DNA of 10,839 bases from Tissierellia bacterium (GTDB lineage Bacteria; Bacillota_A; Clostridia; Tissierellales; Peptoniphilaceae), in NCBI GenBank assembly GCA_012513395.1, contig JAAZCH010000027.1:1-10839 (forward strand), written 5' to 3'. The notes below the pieces were generated by a model that did not search any database, had not been told where the DNA came from, and worked only from the letters and a program-made list of their open reading frames with translations. Shown piece after piece: positions 1-8,595 of this stretch. Position numbers and translations under genes: made by a program. The stretch's first letter is position 1, and every line of letters begins with the position of its first letter.

Positions 1-214
1 ATTAATATTCAAAAATTTTGATGGAGCGAGCCTCATTGGAGAGTCTCAGAGAGTCAGCGGCTGGTGTGAGCTGATACATAAGATGAAGCCTGTCCCTCCG
101 GAATTTACTGAGTGAAATTAGTTTTAAGACTAGGATAGCTTGGTACGGTGTGAACCGTTATTAATCTAGAGTTATTAACTCACTGAGGCAAAAGATGTGA
201 ATCTTTTGTAATAT

Positions 215-242
215 AAGGTGGTACCGCGATTTCAACGCCCTT
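215..242 (+). promoter_or_regulatory. T-box antiterminator helix
   Basis: AAGG (215-218) pairs with CCTT (239-242), and GCG (226-228) pairs with CGC (236-238). The seven bases TGGTACC (219-225) bulge out, which is the canonical antiterminator that uncharged tRNA stabilises. It shares bases 238-242 with the 5' arm of the terminator, so the two structures are mutually exclusive. Confidence 0.9.
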
Positions 243-276
243 AATTTGTTATATGCAGATTGAGGGATTTTTTATT
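238..276 (+). terminator. Intrinsic terminator of the T-box leader
   Basis: CCCTTAAT (238-245) pairs with ATTGAGGG (259-266) through eight pairs including one T-G wobble, closing a 13-nt loop, and is followed by ATTTTTTATT. This is a normal rho-independent terminator. It overlaps the antiterminator, so transcription should stop here when the cognate tRNA is charged. Confidence 0.92.
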
Positions 277-335
277 AGGTACAAAATGTAAGATTAATGC
301 TATTCGACAATATTTCTACGAAAGGGAGGAAGAAA

Positions 336-560
336 ATGACTAAGTTAATCACCGCAAACTTAACAACTGGTGCAGAAACAATGATGAAGATATTTAGCCT
401 AGCTAAGAGGAAGGGGATAAAGGTCGTCGACCTCTCCATTATAGATATAGGCGAAGACAATTACGAATTGAAGCTCTATTACAAAGACATGGGAGCTAAC
501 AATTTCGAATATTCCGTGTACAACATCGAAGGTGTTTACAATATAGAAAAATTTAATTAA
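336..560 (+). CDS. ACT-domain protein, probable small regulatory subunit of acetohydroxyacid synthase (IlvM/IlvN-like)
   Basis: The protein has 74 residues. The pattern fits a single ACT domain (beta-alpha-beta-beta-alpha-beta): strand KLITANLTT (3-11), helix about 13-27 ending LAKRKG, strand VVDLSIID, strand YELKLYY, a weak second helix and a last strand at GVYNIEKF. The segment RKGIKVVDLSI matches the RHRGFHV-type segment of enterobacterial IlvM. IlvM/IlvN subunits bind the catalytic subunit, raise its activity and can confer valine feedback. The length is near IlvM (87 aa) and far below typical IlvN (about 160 aa), so the IlvN C-terminal domain is absent. The ATG at 336 is chosen over the in-frame ATG at 297 because AGGGAGG ends six bases before it. 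It is the first gene after the T-box and lies 12 nt before ilvC. The ACT fold is well supported; the pairing with IlvB is inferred from context. Confidence 0.78.
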   Translation: MTKLITANLTTGAETMMKIFSLAKRKGIKVVDLSIIDIGEDNYELKLYYKDMGANNFEYSVYNIEGVYNIEKFN

Positions 561-1574
<1,014 letters not shown>

Positions 1575-1590
1575 TTAATAGAGGTGAAAA

Positions 1591-3252
1591 ATGAAGAGCG
1601 ATAATGTAAAAAAAGGGCCTGAAAGGGCACCTCACCGTTCTTTGATGATAGCGTCAGGCTTGACTCAAGAAGAAATGGATAGACCTTTAATCGGTGTGGT
1701 AAATTCCTTTAACGATATCGTTCCCGGACACGTTCATCTAAATTCAATCACAGAAGCAGTTAAAAAAGGAGTGCTGATGGCAGGCGGTACTCCTTTGGAG
1801 TTTCCAGCCATAGCAGTTTGTGACGGAATAGCGATGAATCACGAGGGAATGAAGTATTCTTTAGTAAGTAGAGAGTTAATAGCAGATAGTATAGAAGTCA
1901 TGTTAAGAGCTCACGCATTAGATGGCGTGGTAATGGTTCCCAACTGTGACAAAGTAGTTCCAGGAATGTTAATGGCAGCAGCTAGAGTAAATATTCCTAC
2001 GATTGTAATCAGCGGTGGACCTATGCTAGCTGGAAGAGACACTCACGGAAATCCACTGGATTTGACAAATGTATTTGAAGCAGTGGGAACACACAAAGCT
2101 GGCAAGATGACAGACGAAGAACTTTTAGATATAGAATTAAATGCTTGTCCAAGTTGCGGTTCTTGTTCTGGAATGTTTACTGCAAATTCTATGAACTGTC
2201 TTACAGAAGCTGTGGGAATGGCTCTTCCAGGAAATGGAACTGTACCTGCAGTTTACAGCAAGAGAATCCTAATGGCAAAAAAATCTGGAATGAAAATTTT
2301 AGATTTAGTTAGAGATCAAGTTTTGCCACGAGATATTATAAATGAAAAATCTATAGAAAACGCACTTACCATGGACAATGCACTGGGATGTTCATCTAAC
2401 ACAGTTCTTCATTTAACGGCAATTGCCCACGAAGCAGGAGTGGATTTCGATTTGAATTTGATAAATGAAATCAGCGCAAAGACTCCATACCTGTGCAAGT
2501 TAAGACCTAGTGGAACCCTTCATATGGAAGATCTAGACAGAGTCGGTGGCATAATGTCTGTTTACAACGAACTTGATAAAAAAGGACTCGTTCATAGAGA
2601 CGTTCCTACAGTTTCAGGACTTACAATGGGAGAACAATTTGAAAATGTTCCCGTTAGAAATCACAACGTGGTAGCGAGTATAGATAAACCTCATGCAAAT
2701 ACTGGCGGACTTGCAATCTTATTTGGAAATATTGCCCCAGAAGGTGCAGTTGTAAAAAGATCGGCAGTAGATGAATCCATGCTCGTTCACTCTGGGCCTG
2801 CTAAAGTTTTCGACTCTGAAGAAGAAGCAATCAATGCTATTTATGGTTTGAAAATACAAAAGGGTGATGTCATCGTAATTCGCTACGAAGGACCAAAGGG
2901 CGGTCCAGGAATGCGCGAGATGCTCTCTCCTACTTCTGCAATAGCAGGAATTGGACTGGACAAAGACGTGGCTTTAATCACTGACGGAAGATTTTCCGGT
3001 GCTACACGAGGTGCAAGTATTGGACACGTCTCTCCTGAAGCTATGGAAGGTGGAAATATCGGTCTCGTTCAAGATGGAGATATAATAAACATCGACATGC
3101 ACAAGCTGACACTTAACGTAGATTTAAGTGATGAAGAATTAGAAGAAAGAAGAAAAAATCACAAGCCAAAACAAACCGAAGCGACAGGCTATTTGGCTAA
3201 GTATCAAAAACTAGTTACAAGTGCATCCAAAGGAGCAATTTGTACAGTTTAA
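1591..3252 (+). CDS. ilvD: Dihydroxy-acid dehydratase
   Basis: It dehydrates 2,3-dihydroxyisovalerate and 2,3-dihydroxy-3-methylvalerate to the 2-oxo acids that precede valine and isoleucine. The 553 residues are close to other Bacillota IlvD proteins. The IlvD/Edd family motifs are intact: [13 protein letters not shown] (38-50), [14 protein letters not shown] (117-130) with cluster Cys119, [15 protein letters not shown] (186-200) with cluster Cys192, and near the C-terminus [14 protein letters not shown] with the probable catalytic serine. Position 46 is Gly, as in the oxygen-sensitive [4Fe-4S] enzymes such as that of E. coli, whereas [2Fe-2S] homologues have a third Cys there. This points to an anaerobe-type enzyme, by inference. 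The start ATG follows GAGGTG (1581-1586) at four bases. It lies 16 nt after ilvC and 21 nt before ilvB. Confidence 0.98.
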   Translation: MKSDNVKKGPERAPHRSLMIASGLTQEEMDRPLIGVVNSFNDIVPGHVHLNSITEAVKKGVLMAGGTPLEFPAIAVCDGIAMNHEGMKYSLVSRELIADSIEVMLRAHALDGVVMVPNCDKVVPGMLMAAARVNIPTIVISGGPMLAGRDTHGNPLDLTNVFEAVGTHKAGKMTDEELLDIELNACPSCGSCSGMFTANSMNCLTEAVGMALPGNGTVPAVYSKRILMAKKSGMKILDLVRDQVLPRDIINEKSIENALTMDNALGCSSNTVLHLTAIAHEAGVDFDLNLINEISAKTPYLCKLRPSGTLHMEDLDRVGGIMSVYNELDKKGLVHRDVPTVSGLTMGEQFENVPVRNHNVVASIDKPHANTGGLAILFGNIAPEGAVVKRSAVDESMLVHSGPAKVFDSEEEAINAIYGLKIQKGDVIVIRYEGPKGGPGMREMLSPTSAIAGIGLDKDVALITDGRFSGATRGASIGHVSPEAMEGGNIGLVQDGDIINIDMHKLTLNVDLSDEELEERRKNHKPKQTEATGYLAKYQKLVTSASKGAICTV

Positions 3253-3273
3253 TATAAAATAAAGGTGTGGAAA

Positions 3274-4956
3274 ATGATAAAAAAAGGTTCAGAGATTCTT
3301 ATAGACGCAATTTTGGACGAAGGAATAGACACGATTTTCGCCTATCCTGGTGCTTCAATAATTCCAATATTAGATTATATGTACGACAAAAAAGACGTTC
3401 TCACTCATTATCTAACAGCTGATGAGCAAGGCGCTACCCACGCAGCAGATGGTTATGCAAGATCTACAGGGAAAGTCGGAACAGTCTTAGTCTCTTCTGG
3501 ACCTGGATCCACCAATGCAGTAACAGCAATAGCTACTGCCTACTTCGATTCTATTCCACTGGTAGTTTTTACAGGACAAGTTCAAAATAAAAACATCGGC
3601 TCAGATTCCTTCCAAGAATGTGACATCGTAAGTATAACTATGCCAATCACAAAATACGCTCATCAAGTAAAGGACGTAGACAAATTGCAATTGGAAGTTA
3701 GAAAAGCTTATAGAATCGCAACCAGCGGACGTCCAGGACCAGTAGTAATAGATTTGCCAAAGGATATTCAACTTTCAGAAGCAAAAACTCTCCTCTTTGA
3801 AGAAATTAAAGCCATAGATGATGCACGTCCAAAAAATATTCACGCTAGCTTTAATTATCGAGCTGTAGAAGTCTTTGCAGAATATATCAACAAGGCCGAA
3901 AAGCCACTGATACTTGCAGGTGGTGGAATTATCGCATCAGACACCAGCGAAATACTAAGAGAACTTACAATCAAGGGAGATATTCCCGTTGTAAATTCAC
4001 TTATGGGACAAGGAATTATGGATTCCAACTCTCGTCTATCCCTAGGTCACGTAGGTATGCATGGACACAAAAGATCCAACTACGCCATGAGAAATTGCGA
4101 CTTGCTTATAACCCTTGGCGCGAGATTTAGCGATAGAGTTACGGCAGAGATAGAAGAATTTGCAAAGAATGCAAAAATTATCCAAGTAGATATAGACCAT
4201 TCTGAAATCGACAAAATTATCGAAATAAATTACTCGCTCCACGCAGATTTAAGAGATTTTATGCCAAACCTTCTGGAAGCAGTAGACGAAAGAGATAGAA
4301 GCGAGTGGATAGATTTCATTAATGAAAATTTGGAATTTAACGATGATTATACCGAGGAATGGACGCCGAGAAATATCATAAAAGCTATTAAGCATTCTGT
4401 AGGCAAAGATTCTTTCATCGCAACAGATGTGGGACAACATCAGATGTGGGTTTCACAATTTTACGGATTTGATAACCCTAGACAATTTGTCACATCAGGT
4501 GGCTTCGGCACCATGGGATTTGGACTGGGGGCTGCAATAGGAACGCAGATTGCAAATCCGGATAAAAGAGTGGCGTTAGTTACTGGTGACGGAAGTTTTC
4601 GTATGAACATGAACGAACTTCTAACGGTTACGAAATATCAATTGCCCATAGTGGTAGTAATTTTAAATAACGGCGTACTGGGAATGGTTCGCCAGTGGCA
4701 AACACTTTTCCAAGAAGAACGCTACTACGCCACAGAGTTGACCGACGACGTCGATTTCATAAAACTTGCAGAAGCCTTTTATATCGAAGGCAGAACTGTC
4801 AGTACAATAAAAGATTTAGAAAAGGCGATGAAGGATGCATTTGATTCCAAAAAAGCCATGGTAATAAACGCATTAATTGACAAAAAAGCAATGGTATTTC
4901 CAATTATCCCCGCCGGGGGAAGCTATGAAGATGCCATAGTGTCATCAGGGAGGTAA
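3274..4956 (+). CDS. ilvB: Acetohydroxyacid synthase (acetolactate synthase), catalytic large subunit
   Basis: This ThDP enzyme condenses two pyruvates to 2-acetolactate, or pyruvate with 2-oxobutyrate to 2-aceto-2-hydroxybutyrate, the first common step of the pathway. It has 560 residues. The N-terminal ThDP-binding domain has FAYPGASIIPILD and ADEQGATHAADGYAR with catalytic Glu51. The middle domain has GARFSDRVTAEI, close to the RFDDR FAD-site motif of biosynthetic enzymes and absent from catabolic AlsS. The C-terminal domain has GDGSFRMNMNELLT (from 438) for ThDP-Mg and NNGVLGMVRQWQ. The ATG at 3274 is preferred over the in-frame GTG at 3265 because that GTG lies inside the AAGGTG ribosome site (3262-3267), six bases before the ATG. 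No regulatory subunit gene follows; the ACT protein at 336-560 is the obvious partner. Confidence 0.97.
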   Translation: MIKKGSEILIDAILDEGIDTIFAYPGASIIPILDYMYDKKDVLTHYLTADEQGATHAADGYARSTGKVGTVLVSSGPGSTNAVTAIATAYFDSIPLVVFTGQVQNKNIGSDSFQECDIVSITMPITKYAHQVKDVDKLQLEVRKAYRIATSGRPGPVVIDLPKDIQLSEAKTLLFEEIKAIDDARPKNIHASFNYRAVEVFAEYINKAEKPLILAGGGIIASDTSEILRELTIKGDIPVVNSLMGQGIMDSNSRLSLGHVGMHGHKRSNYAMRNCDLLITLGARFSDRVTAEIEEFAKNAKIIQVDIDHSEIDKIIEINYSLHADLRDFMPNLLEAVDERDRSEWIDFINENLEFNDDYTEEWTPRNIIKAIKHSVGKDSFIATDVGQHQMWVSQFYGFDNPRQFVTSGGFGTMGFGLGAAIGTQIANPDKRVALVTGDGSFRMNMNELLTVTKYQLPIVVVILNNGVLGMVRQWQTLFQEERYYATELTDDVDFIKLAEAFYIEGRTVSTIKDLEKAMKDAFDSKKAMVINALIDKKAMVFPIIPAGGSYEDAIVSSGR

Positions 4957-4958
4957 TT

Positions 4959-5870
4959 ATGAGTTTTATATTTTATGACGGAGAAATTAAAGACGAAAGT
5001 GAAGTTTCCATAAGCGTCAGATCCAAAGTAGTAAACTATGGACTAGGAGTTTTCGAAGGGATCCGCGCTTATTGGGATGCAGAAGAAGGACAACTTTACG
5101 GATTTAAGCTAAAGGAACATTACAAAAGATTTTTAGACAATGCTAAAATCGTAAATTGCAAAATAGACTATACAATTGAAGAACTAATCGAAATCACAAA
5201 AGAGCTTTTGATTAAAAACAATTGCAAAACTACAACATACATCAGACCATTGGTATTTAAAAATGGAACCGAAATAGGATTTTCCATGATTGGCCATGAA
5301 GATGATATGCTAGCTATCTTCACACAACCACTGGATAAATACATGGCACAAGAAGAATTCCACGTAGGCATCTCCAGCTGGGTGAGAATTTCCGACAACC
5401 AACTTCCACCGAGTACAAAGGCAATCGCAGGATATTTGAACTCAGGTCTAGCGTCTATGGAAGTGATTGAAAATGGATTTGACGAAGCTATACTTCTTAA
5501 CCAAAACGGACACGTTTGCGAAGGACCGGGAGAAAATGTATTTATCGTAAGAAATGGAAAGTTAATTACTCCATGTACCTCAGACGATATTCTAGAAGGA
5601 ATTACTAGAGCTATAGTAATGGAACTGGCTGAAAAAGAACTGGGCATCGAAGTAATCGAAAGAAGTATTTCTAGAACAGAACTCTACAGAGCCGACGAAG
5701 TATTCTTCTCAGGAACTGCCATGGAAGTAAGTCCAGTAGTTTCCGTAGACAGAAGACAAGTAGCCGACGGAAAACCAGGACCAATTTTCTCACAAATACA
5801 AGAACTTTTCCATGGACTAACCACAGGTAAAAATGAAAAATATGCACATTGGTGCACACCGATATACTAG
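4959..5870 (+). CDS. ilvE: Branched-chain amino acid aminotransferase
   Basis: This PLP enzyme of fold type IV transfers an amino group, normally from glutamate, to the 2-oxo acids of valine, isoleucine and leucine. The length of 303 residues is normal. Visible motifs are the N-terminal SKVVNYGLGVFEGIRAY (22-38), the Schiff-base lysine Lys154 in PPSTKAIAGYLNSG, the cofactor-binding segment CEGPGENVFIV (187-197) and FFSGTAMEVSPV near the C-terminus. Related fold IV enzymes (D-amino acid aminotransferase, aminodeoxychorismate lyase) are less likely given the GVFEGIRAY motif and the operon. The gene starts two bases after the ilvB stop, and its ribosome site AGGGAGG (4947-4953) lies inside the last ilvB codons, so the two are probably translationally coupled. 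It is the last gene of the operon. Confidence 0.96.
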   Translation: MSFIFYDGEIKDESEVSISVRSKVVNYGLGVFEGIRAYWDAEEGQLYGFKLKEHYKRFLDNAKIVNCKIDYTIEELIEITKELLIKNNCKTTTYIRPLVFKNGTEIGFSMIGHEDDMLAIFTQPLDKYMAQEEFHVGISSWVRISDNQLPPSTKAIAGYLNSGLASMEVIENGFDEAILLNQNGHVCEGPGENVFIVRNGKLITPCTSDDILEGITRAIVMELAEKELGIEVIERSISRTELYRADEVFFSGTAMEVSPVVSVDRRQVADGKPGPIFSQIQELFHGLTTGKNEKYAHWCTPIY

Positions 5871-5884
5871 ATAATAGATAATAG
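5864..5884. repeat. Left imperfect heptamer tandem repeat (3 units)
   Basis: Three head-to-tail 7-nt units read ATACTAG, ATAATAG, ATAATAG. The first unit contains the ilvE stop codon (TAG, 5868-5870). The array stops three bases before the palindrome begins. It forms the left flank of the composite element at 5864-5971. Confidence 0.75.
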
Positions 5885-5887
5885 AGA

Positions 5888-5936
5888 GCCTACGGCCAAG
5901 CTAGACAAATTGAGTTCGTCTAGCTTAGCCGTAGGC
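5888..5936. repeat. Long near-perfect palindrome between convergent genes (dispersed repeat and/or bidirectional terminator)
   Basis: The left arm GCCTACGGCCAAGCTAGAC (5888-5906) and right arm GTCTAGCTTAGCCGTAGGC (5918-5936) are complementary over 19 bases with a single C/A mismatch (5897 against 5927), around an 11-nt loop. The arms are clearly richer in G+C than the surroundings. Its place between convergent genes suits a two-way terminator, but neither strand has a clean U-tract directly after the stem: AAAAACTTTTCACTTTT follows on +, CTCTATTATCTATTATC on -. A dispersed palindromic (REP- or MITE-like) element is an equally good reading. Confidence 0.85.
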
Positions 5937-5971
5937 AAAAACTTTTCACTTTTAACTGTTAACTTTAAACT
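5937..5971. repeat. Right imperfect heptamer tandem repeat (5 units)
   Basis: Five consecutive 7-nt units each end in ACT: AAAAACT, TTTCACT, TTTAACT, GTTAACT, TTAAACT. They begin directly at the end of the palindrome. The last unit runs through the stop codon of the leftward permease gene (TTA at 5965-5967) into its last sense codon. On the - strand the units start with AGT. Confidence 0.7.
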
Positions 5972-8595
5972 GCCCCAATTCTATTTACCACACTTTCCTT
6001 ATTCAAATTCCTAAATCCTATTTTAGAAATTGTCATTCCGATGATTATATAAATTCCTAAAAGTAATATTCCTTGAGTGTAGCTGTTTTTTGCTGTGAAA
6101 AACCATAGATTCTTTTCTAGGGCTGGCCAGATAAATGTGTTGATCAATATTATCGCAGCAATTGCTATGACTCCGGAAATTCCTACGTAACATATTCCTT
6201 CTATTTGAATCATTTTTTCTAATTGCTTATTAGTCATACCGATGGCTTGGAGTATGGCGAATTCTCTTTTTCTTGCAAGCATCGTTGTTATAATCGTATT
6301 TAGATAATTTAAAGCTCCGATAAGTGCCAAGATTCCGCTGAAGGATATTCCTGCTAGGCTAACCAACATTTTCAAATCGTTAAAATTAGACAGGTAGGAA
6401 TTTTTGGATTCAAAATCCAAGCCCTTATTTATTTTCCTCGTGTAATTTTCTAAAAAACTTTCCACTTCTTCACTTTTTGAATCTTCCACGTCAAAATGCA
6501 TCGCCAAAACTTTTGCACTCTTGGGATTTTCTAATAGTTTTTCTTCACTGAGTGCGAATTGCAGTGGTCCGTAATATCTATAGGTCATGGGGTGACTTAT
6601 AGCTGCCGTCGCAACCACTGTGTACTCTTCAAAATATTCATCTTCACCAATTGGATTAATTGTCGACGTGTCCATGCCTTCTAATTCTTCTACTTCTGTA
6701 TTTGTTTCATAGTCGATTAATTTGTAGTCGCGAAAATGCCTAATCGTCACCTTGTCTCCTACATTTTTAATATTGGAGGACATTTTGGGATTTGAATAGT
6801 CGTCTAATCTATAAATGGCTACGATTGCATTGTCTATTGTGTTTAATTTTTCTAAATCTCCATCTATAAGCTCTAGCTTTCCTTGCATAAATTTATTCAG
6901 TCCATAAATTTGAACAGAATTTAAATATTTATCTCCTCCTACTTTTATATAGTTTTCCATATTTTCGTCATCTGTAATAGATTCAGTGTTTTTCATCTCA
7001 TTTTTAGTCAGAGCAATTCCAGAATTTAAACTTACATAAACTTTTCCTGAGTTTTCTGAATCGATACTAGATTCTAAAAATTCTACTTCCTCATCATTCA
7101 ACGAACGAAACAAATCACTTTCCACTATCGTAGGACTGCGAAAATAATTATACTTTCCTACGATAAAGTCTGAAATTACCCAATGGGACAAATATTTTTC
7201 CATATCGAAGCCATTTGTGAGATTAATCGTTCCTTGGAACAAAATCACTGCCATAGAAATGGAAAGTCCTACCATAATGGTCTTTTTAATATTTCTCTTT
7301 AAATTCTCAAGGGCAAAATTAAAAATGCTAAAATTTTCATTGCTAACTTTTTTCTTCTTGCCACTTATATCTAGTCCAGAAAACTTTACTGCTTCCACTG
7401 GCGAAACTTTTCCTGCAATATTTCCAGGTTTTCTTGCAGATATAATCACCACTAGCAAAGAAAATAAAACCGAAATCGCCAAAGCTATGGGACTAATTTT
7501 TCCATCGATTACATGATCTTGAATTATCGCCGTGAACTTATAGGAAATAGCCTTCCCAAATATTCCACCTAATACAAGACCAAAAGGTATTCCTATAGCT
7601 GCTAGGCTTAGTCCTTGAAGATAAATAATTTTTTTGATTTGTCTTCTAGTTGTGCCTATAGTTTTTAGCAGTCCATAAAATTGAATATCTTGTAAAACTG
7701 AAATTTGAAAAATATTGTAGATAATCATATATCTAGAAATTCCAATTAAGATTACCAAAATTCCTATGGTAATTTGCATTTCAATGGGATTATTTGCGTT
7801 AGCTTGACTGCCTAAATATCCCCAGTTTATTCCAGTTTTTAAATAATTTTCTTTGGACTCATCTTGGATTTGGTAGCCGTGATTTTCTGCTACTGTTTTT
7901 AAATCTTCTTCTATATTATTTGCATTTTTAAAAAACACGTTTAATGTAACTTGCCCTGTGACGTCGTACTCAAATCTTTCATATCCAATTAAGGATTCGT
8001 CTACATAGGATTTAGGAATTAGAATTTGATTAGCATACATAGCATCGTCGTATTCCCAGTATCCCACCAAAATAAATTTGTCCTTGATAATCTTTCGATT
8101 CCCAAGAATTATTTCCAGTTCAATTTCTTGTCCGAGTTTTAAATCTTTCCCCAGCATTTCCAAAACCCTGGTATCACAAGCTATCTCCTTAGTATTTTCC
8201 TTTGGAAGTCTCCCCACTTCTGGCATGAGAAAAGAATATTTTGCCGCTTCCTCGTCCATGAAGCTTACTTCCACTTGAGCTTTGGAAAACTCTGGATTTT
8301 TTCCCATTCCCAAAACTTTTCGCAGACCAGAATTTACTATTAAAGGATCCACCCGGAGTTTCTCTGCCAGTTCTTCAGAAACGTCTTTAAAGGCTCCGTG
8401 AAAGGATCCGCCTACTTGGCGAAAGGCTTGATTTTCTATGGAAGTTTTTAAAATGCTAGCGACGCTAAAAACCGAAGTGAATAAAAAAGTGGTTAAAATA
8501 ATGGTGACAATAATTATTATATTTCGCCTTTTATTTTCCTTCATATATTTAATTGTAAGATTCCTAATGGCTTTTTTGTTTTGAACTTTAATCAT
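5965..8595 (-). CDS. FtsX-like ABC transporter permease with two large extracellular domains
   Basis: This is the membrane subunit of an ABC exporter or mechanotransducer of the MacB/LolCE/BceB superfamily. It has 876 residues in two similar halves, each a membrane helix, an extracellular domain and three further helices. In the first half, helix 1 is about 26-48, extracellular domain about 50-275, and helices about 278-395 with the cytoplasmic FYGLLKTIGTTRRQIKK turn. In the second, the helix is about 440-462, extracellular domain about 465-740, and helices about 745-865 with REFAILQAIGMTNKQLEK. Those turns are where such permeases contact the ATPase. The predicted eight helices differ from the ten of BceB. 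The ATG at 8595 is chosen over an upstream GTG (8604) because AGGTGG (8606-8601) precedes it by five bases. It overlaps the ATPase gene by 8 nt. The substrate is unknown; peptide antibiotics or envelope lipids are reasonable guesses. Confidence 0.9.
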   Translation of the reverse strand: MIKVQNKKAIRNLTIKYMKENKRRNIIIIVTIILTTFLFTSVFSVASILKTSIENQAFRQVGGSFHGAFKDVSEELAEKLRVDPLIVNSGLRKVLGMGKNPEFSKAQVEVSFMDEEAAKYSFLMPEVGRLPKENTKEIACDTRVLEMLGKDLKLGQEIELEIILGNRKIIKDKFILVGYWEYDDAMYANQILIPKSYVDESLIGYERFEYDVTGQVTLNVFFKNANNIEEDLKTVAENHGYQIQDESKENYLKTGINWGYLGSQANANNPIEMQITIGILVILIGISRYMIIYNIFQISVLQDIQFYGLLKTIGTTRRQIKKIIYLQGLSLAAIGIPFGLVLGGIFGKAISYKFTAIIQDHVIDGKISPIALAISVLFSLLVVIISARKPGNIAGKVSPVEAVKFSGLDISGKKKKVSNENFSIFNFALENLKRNIKKTIMVGLSISMAVILFQGTINLTNGFDMEKYLSHWVISDFIVGKYNYFRSPTIVESDLFRSLNDEEVEFLESSIDSENSGKVYVSLNSGIALTKNEMKNTESITDDENMENYIKVGGDKYLNSVQIYGLNKFMQGKLELIDGDLEKLNTIDNAIVAIYRLDDYSNPKMSSNIKNVGDKVTIRHFRDYKLIDYETNTEVEELEGMDTSTINPIGEDEYFEEYTVVATAAISHPMTYRYYGPLQFALSEEKLLENPKSAKVLAMHFDVEDSKSEEVESFLENYTRKINKGLDFESKNSYLSNFNDLKMLVSLAGISFSGILALIGALNYLNTIITTMLARKREFAILQAIGMTNKQLEKMIQIEGICYVGISGVIAIAAIILINTFIWPALEKNLWFFTAKNSYTQGILLLGIYIIIGMTISKIGFRNLNKESVVNRIGAV

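Larger units (their letters stand above)
11..276 (+). promoter_or_regulatory. T-box leader (tRNA-sensing riboswitch) of the ilv operon, likely valine-specific
   Basis: This untranslated leader senses uncharged tRNA and controls read-through into the ilv genes. Stem I closes by pairing 13-18 with 101-106 and 23-26 (GGAG) with 96-99 (CTCC), with a kink-turn-like TGAT/GGA between them. Its distal part has the typical AGAGAG run (48-53) and a TCAGC/GCTGA hairpin (54-58 with 70-74). Stem III is CAAAAGAT/ATCTTTTG (189-196 with 201-208). The conserved T-box AAGGTGGTACCGCG is at 215-228; its TGGT (219-222) would pair with a tRNA acceptor end whose discriminator base is A. GTC (Val) at 92-94 sits one base before the lower helix, the normal specifier position, and suits the downstream genes, although the next base is C rather than the usual purine. 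The promoter is probably at or just left of the window edge; TAATAT at 3-8 is only a weak -10 candidate. Confidence 0.95.

Noticed and set aside
88..90. GCC (Ala) as the T-box specifier directly after GAA
   Set aside because: It is too far from the lower helix, and alanine does not suit an ilv operon. GTC at 92-94 has the right position and meaning.
297..335. Longer start (ATG 297) for the ACT-domain protein
   Set aside because: No ribosome site precedes it, and the extension would read through the AGGGAGG that correctly spaces the ATG at 336. The extra 13 residues do not fit the ACT fold.
3265..3273. GTG start three codons upstream of ilvB
   Set aside because: The GTG is part of the AAGGTG ribosome site of the ATG at 3274.
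5168..5647. 159-codon open frame on the - strand inside ilvE
   Set aside because: It lies wholly opposite the well-supported ilvE gene, resembles no known protein, and has no evident ribosome site. It is a shadow of ilvE codon use.
5888..5936. Plain canonical rho-independent terminator
   Set aside because: The stem is strong, but neither strand has an immediate U-tract and the loop is 11 nt. A termination role remains possible, so it is listed as a repeat rather than a certain terminator.
5864..5971. CRISPR-like or attachment-site reading of the repeats
   Set aside because: The units are 7 nt with no spacers, there are no cas genes, and no integrase or tRNA gene is nearby.
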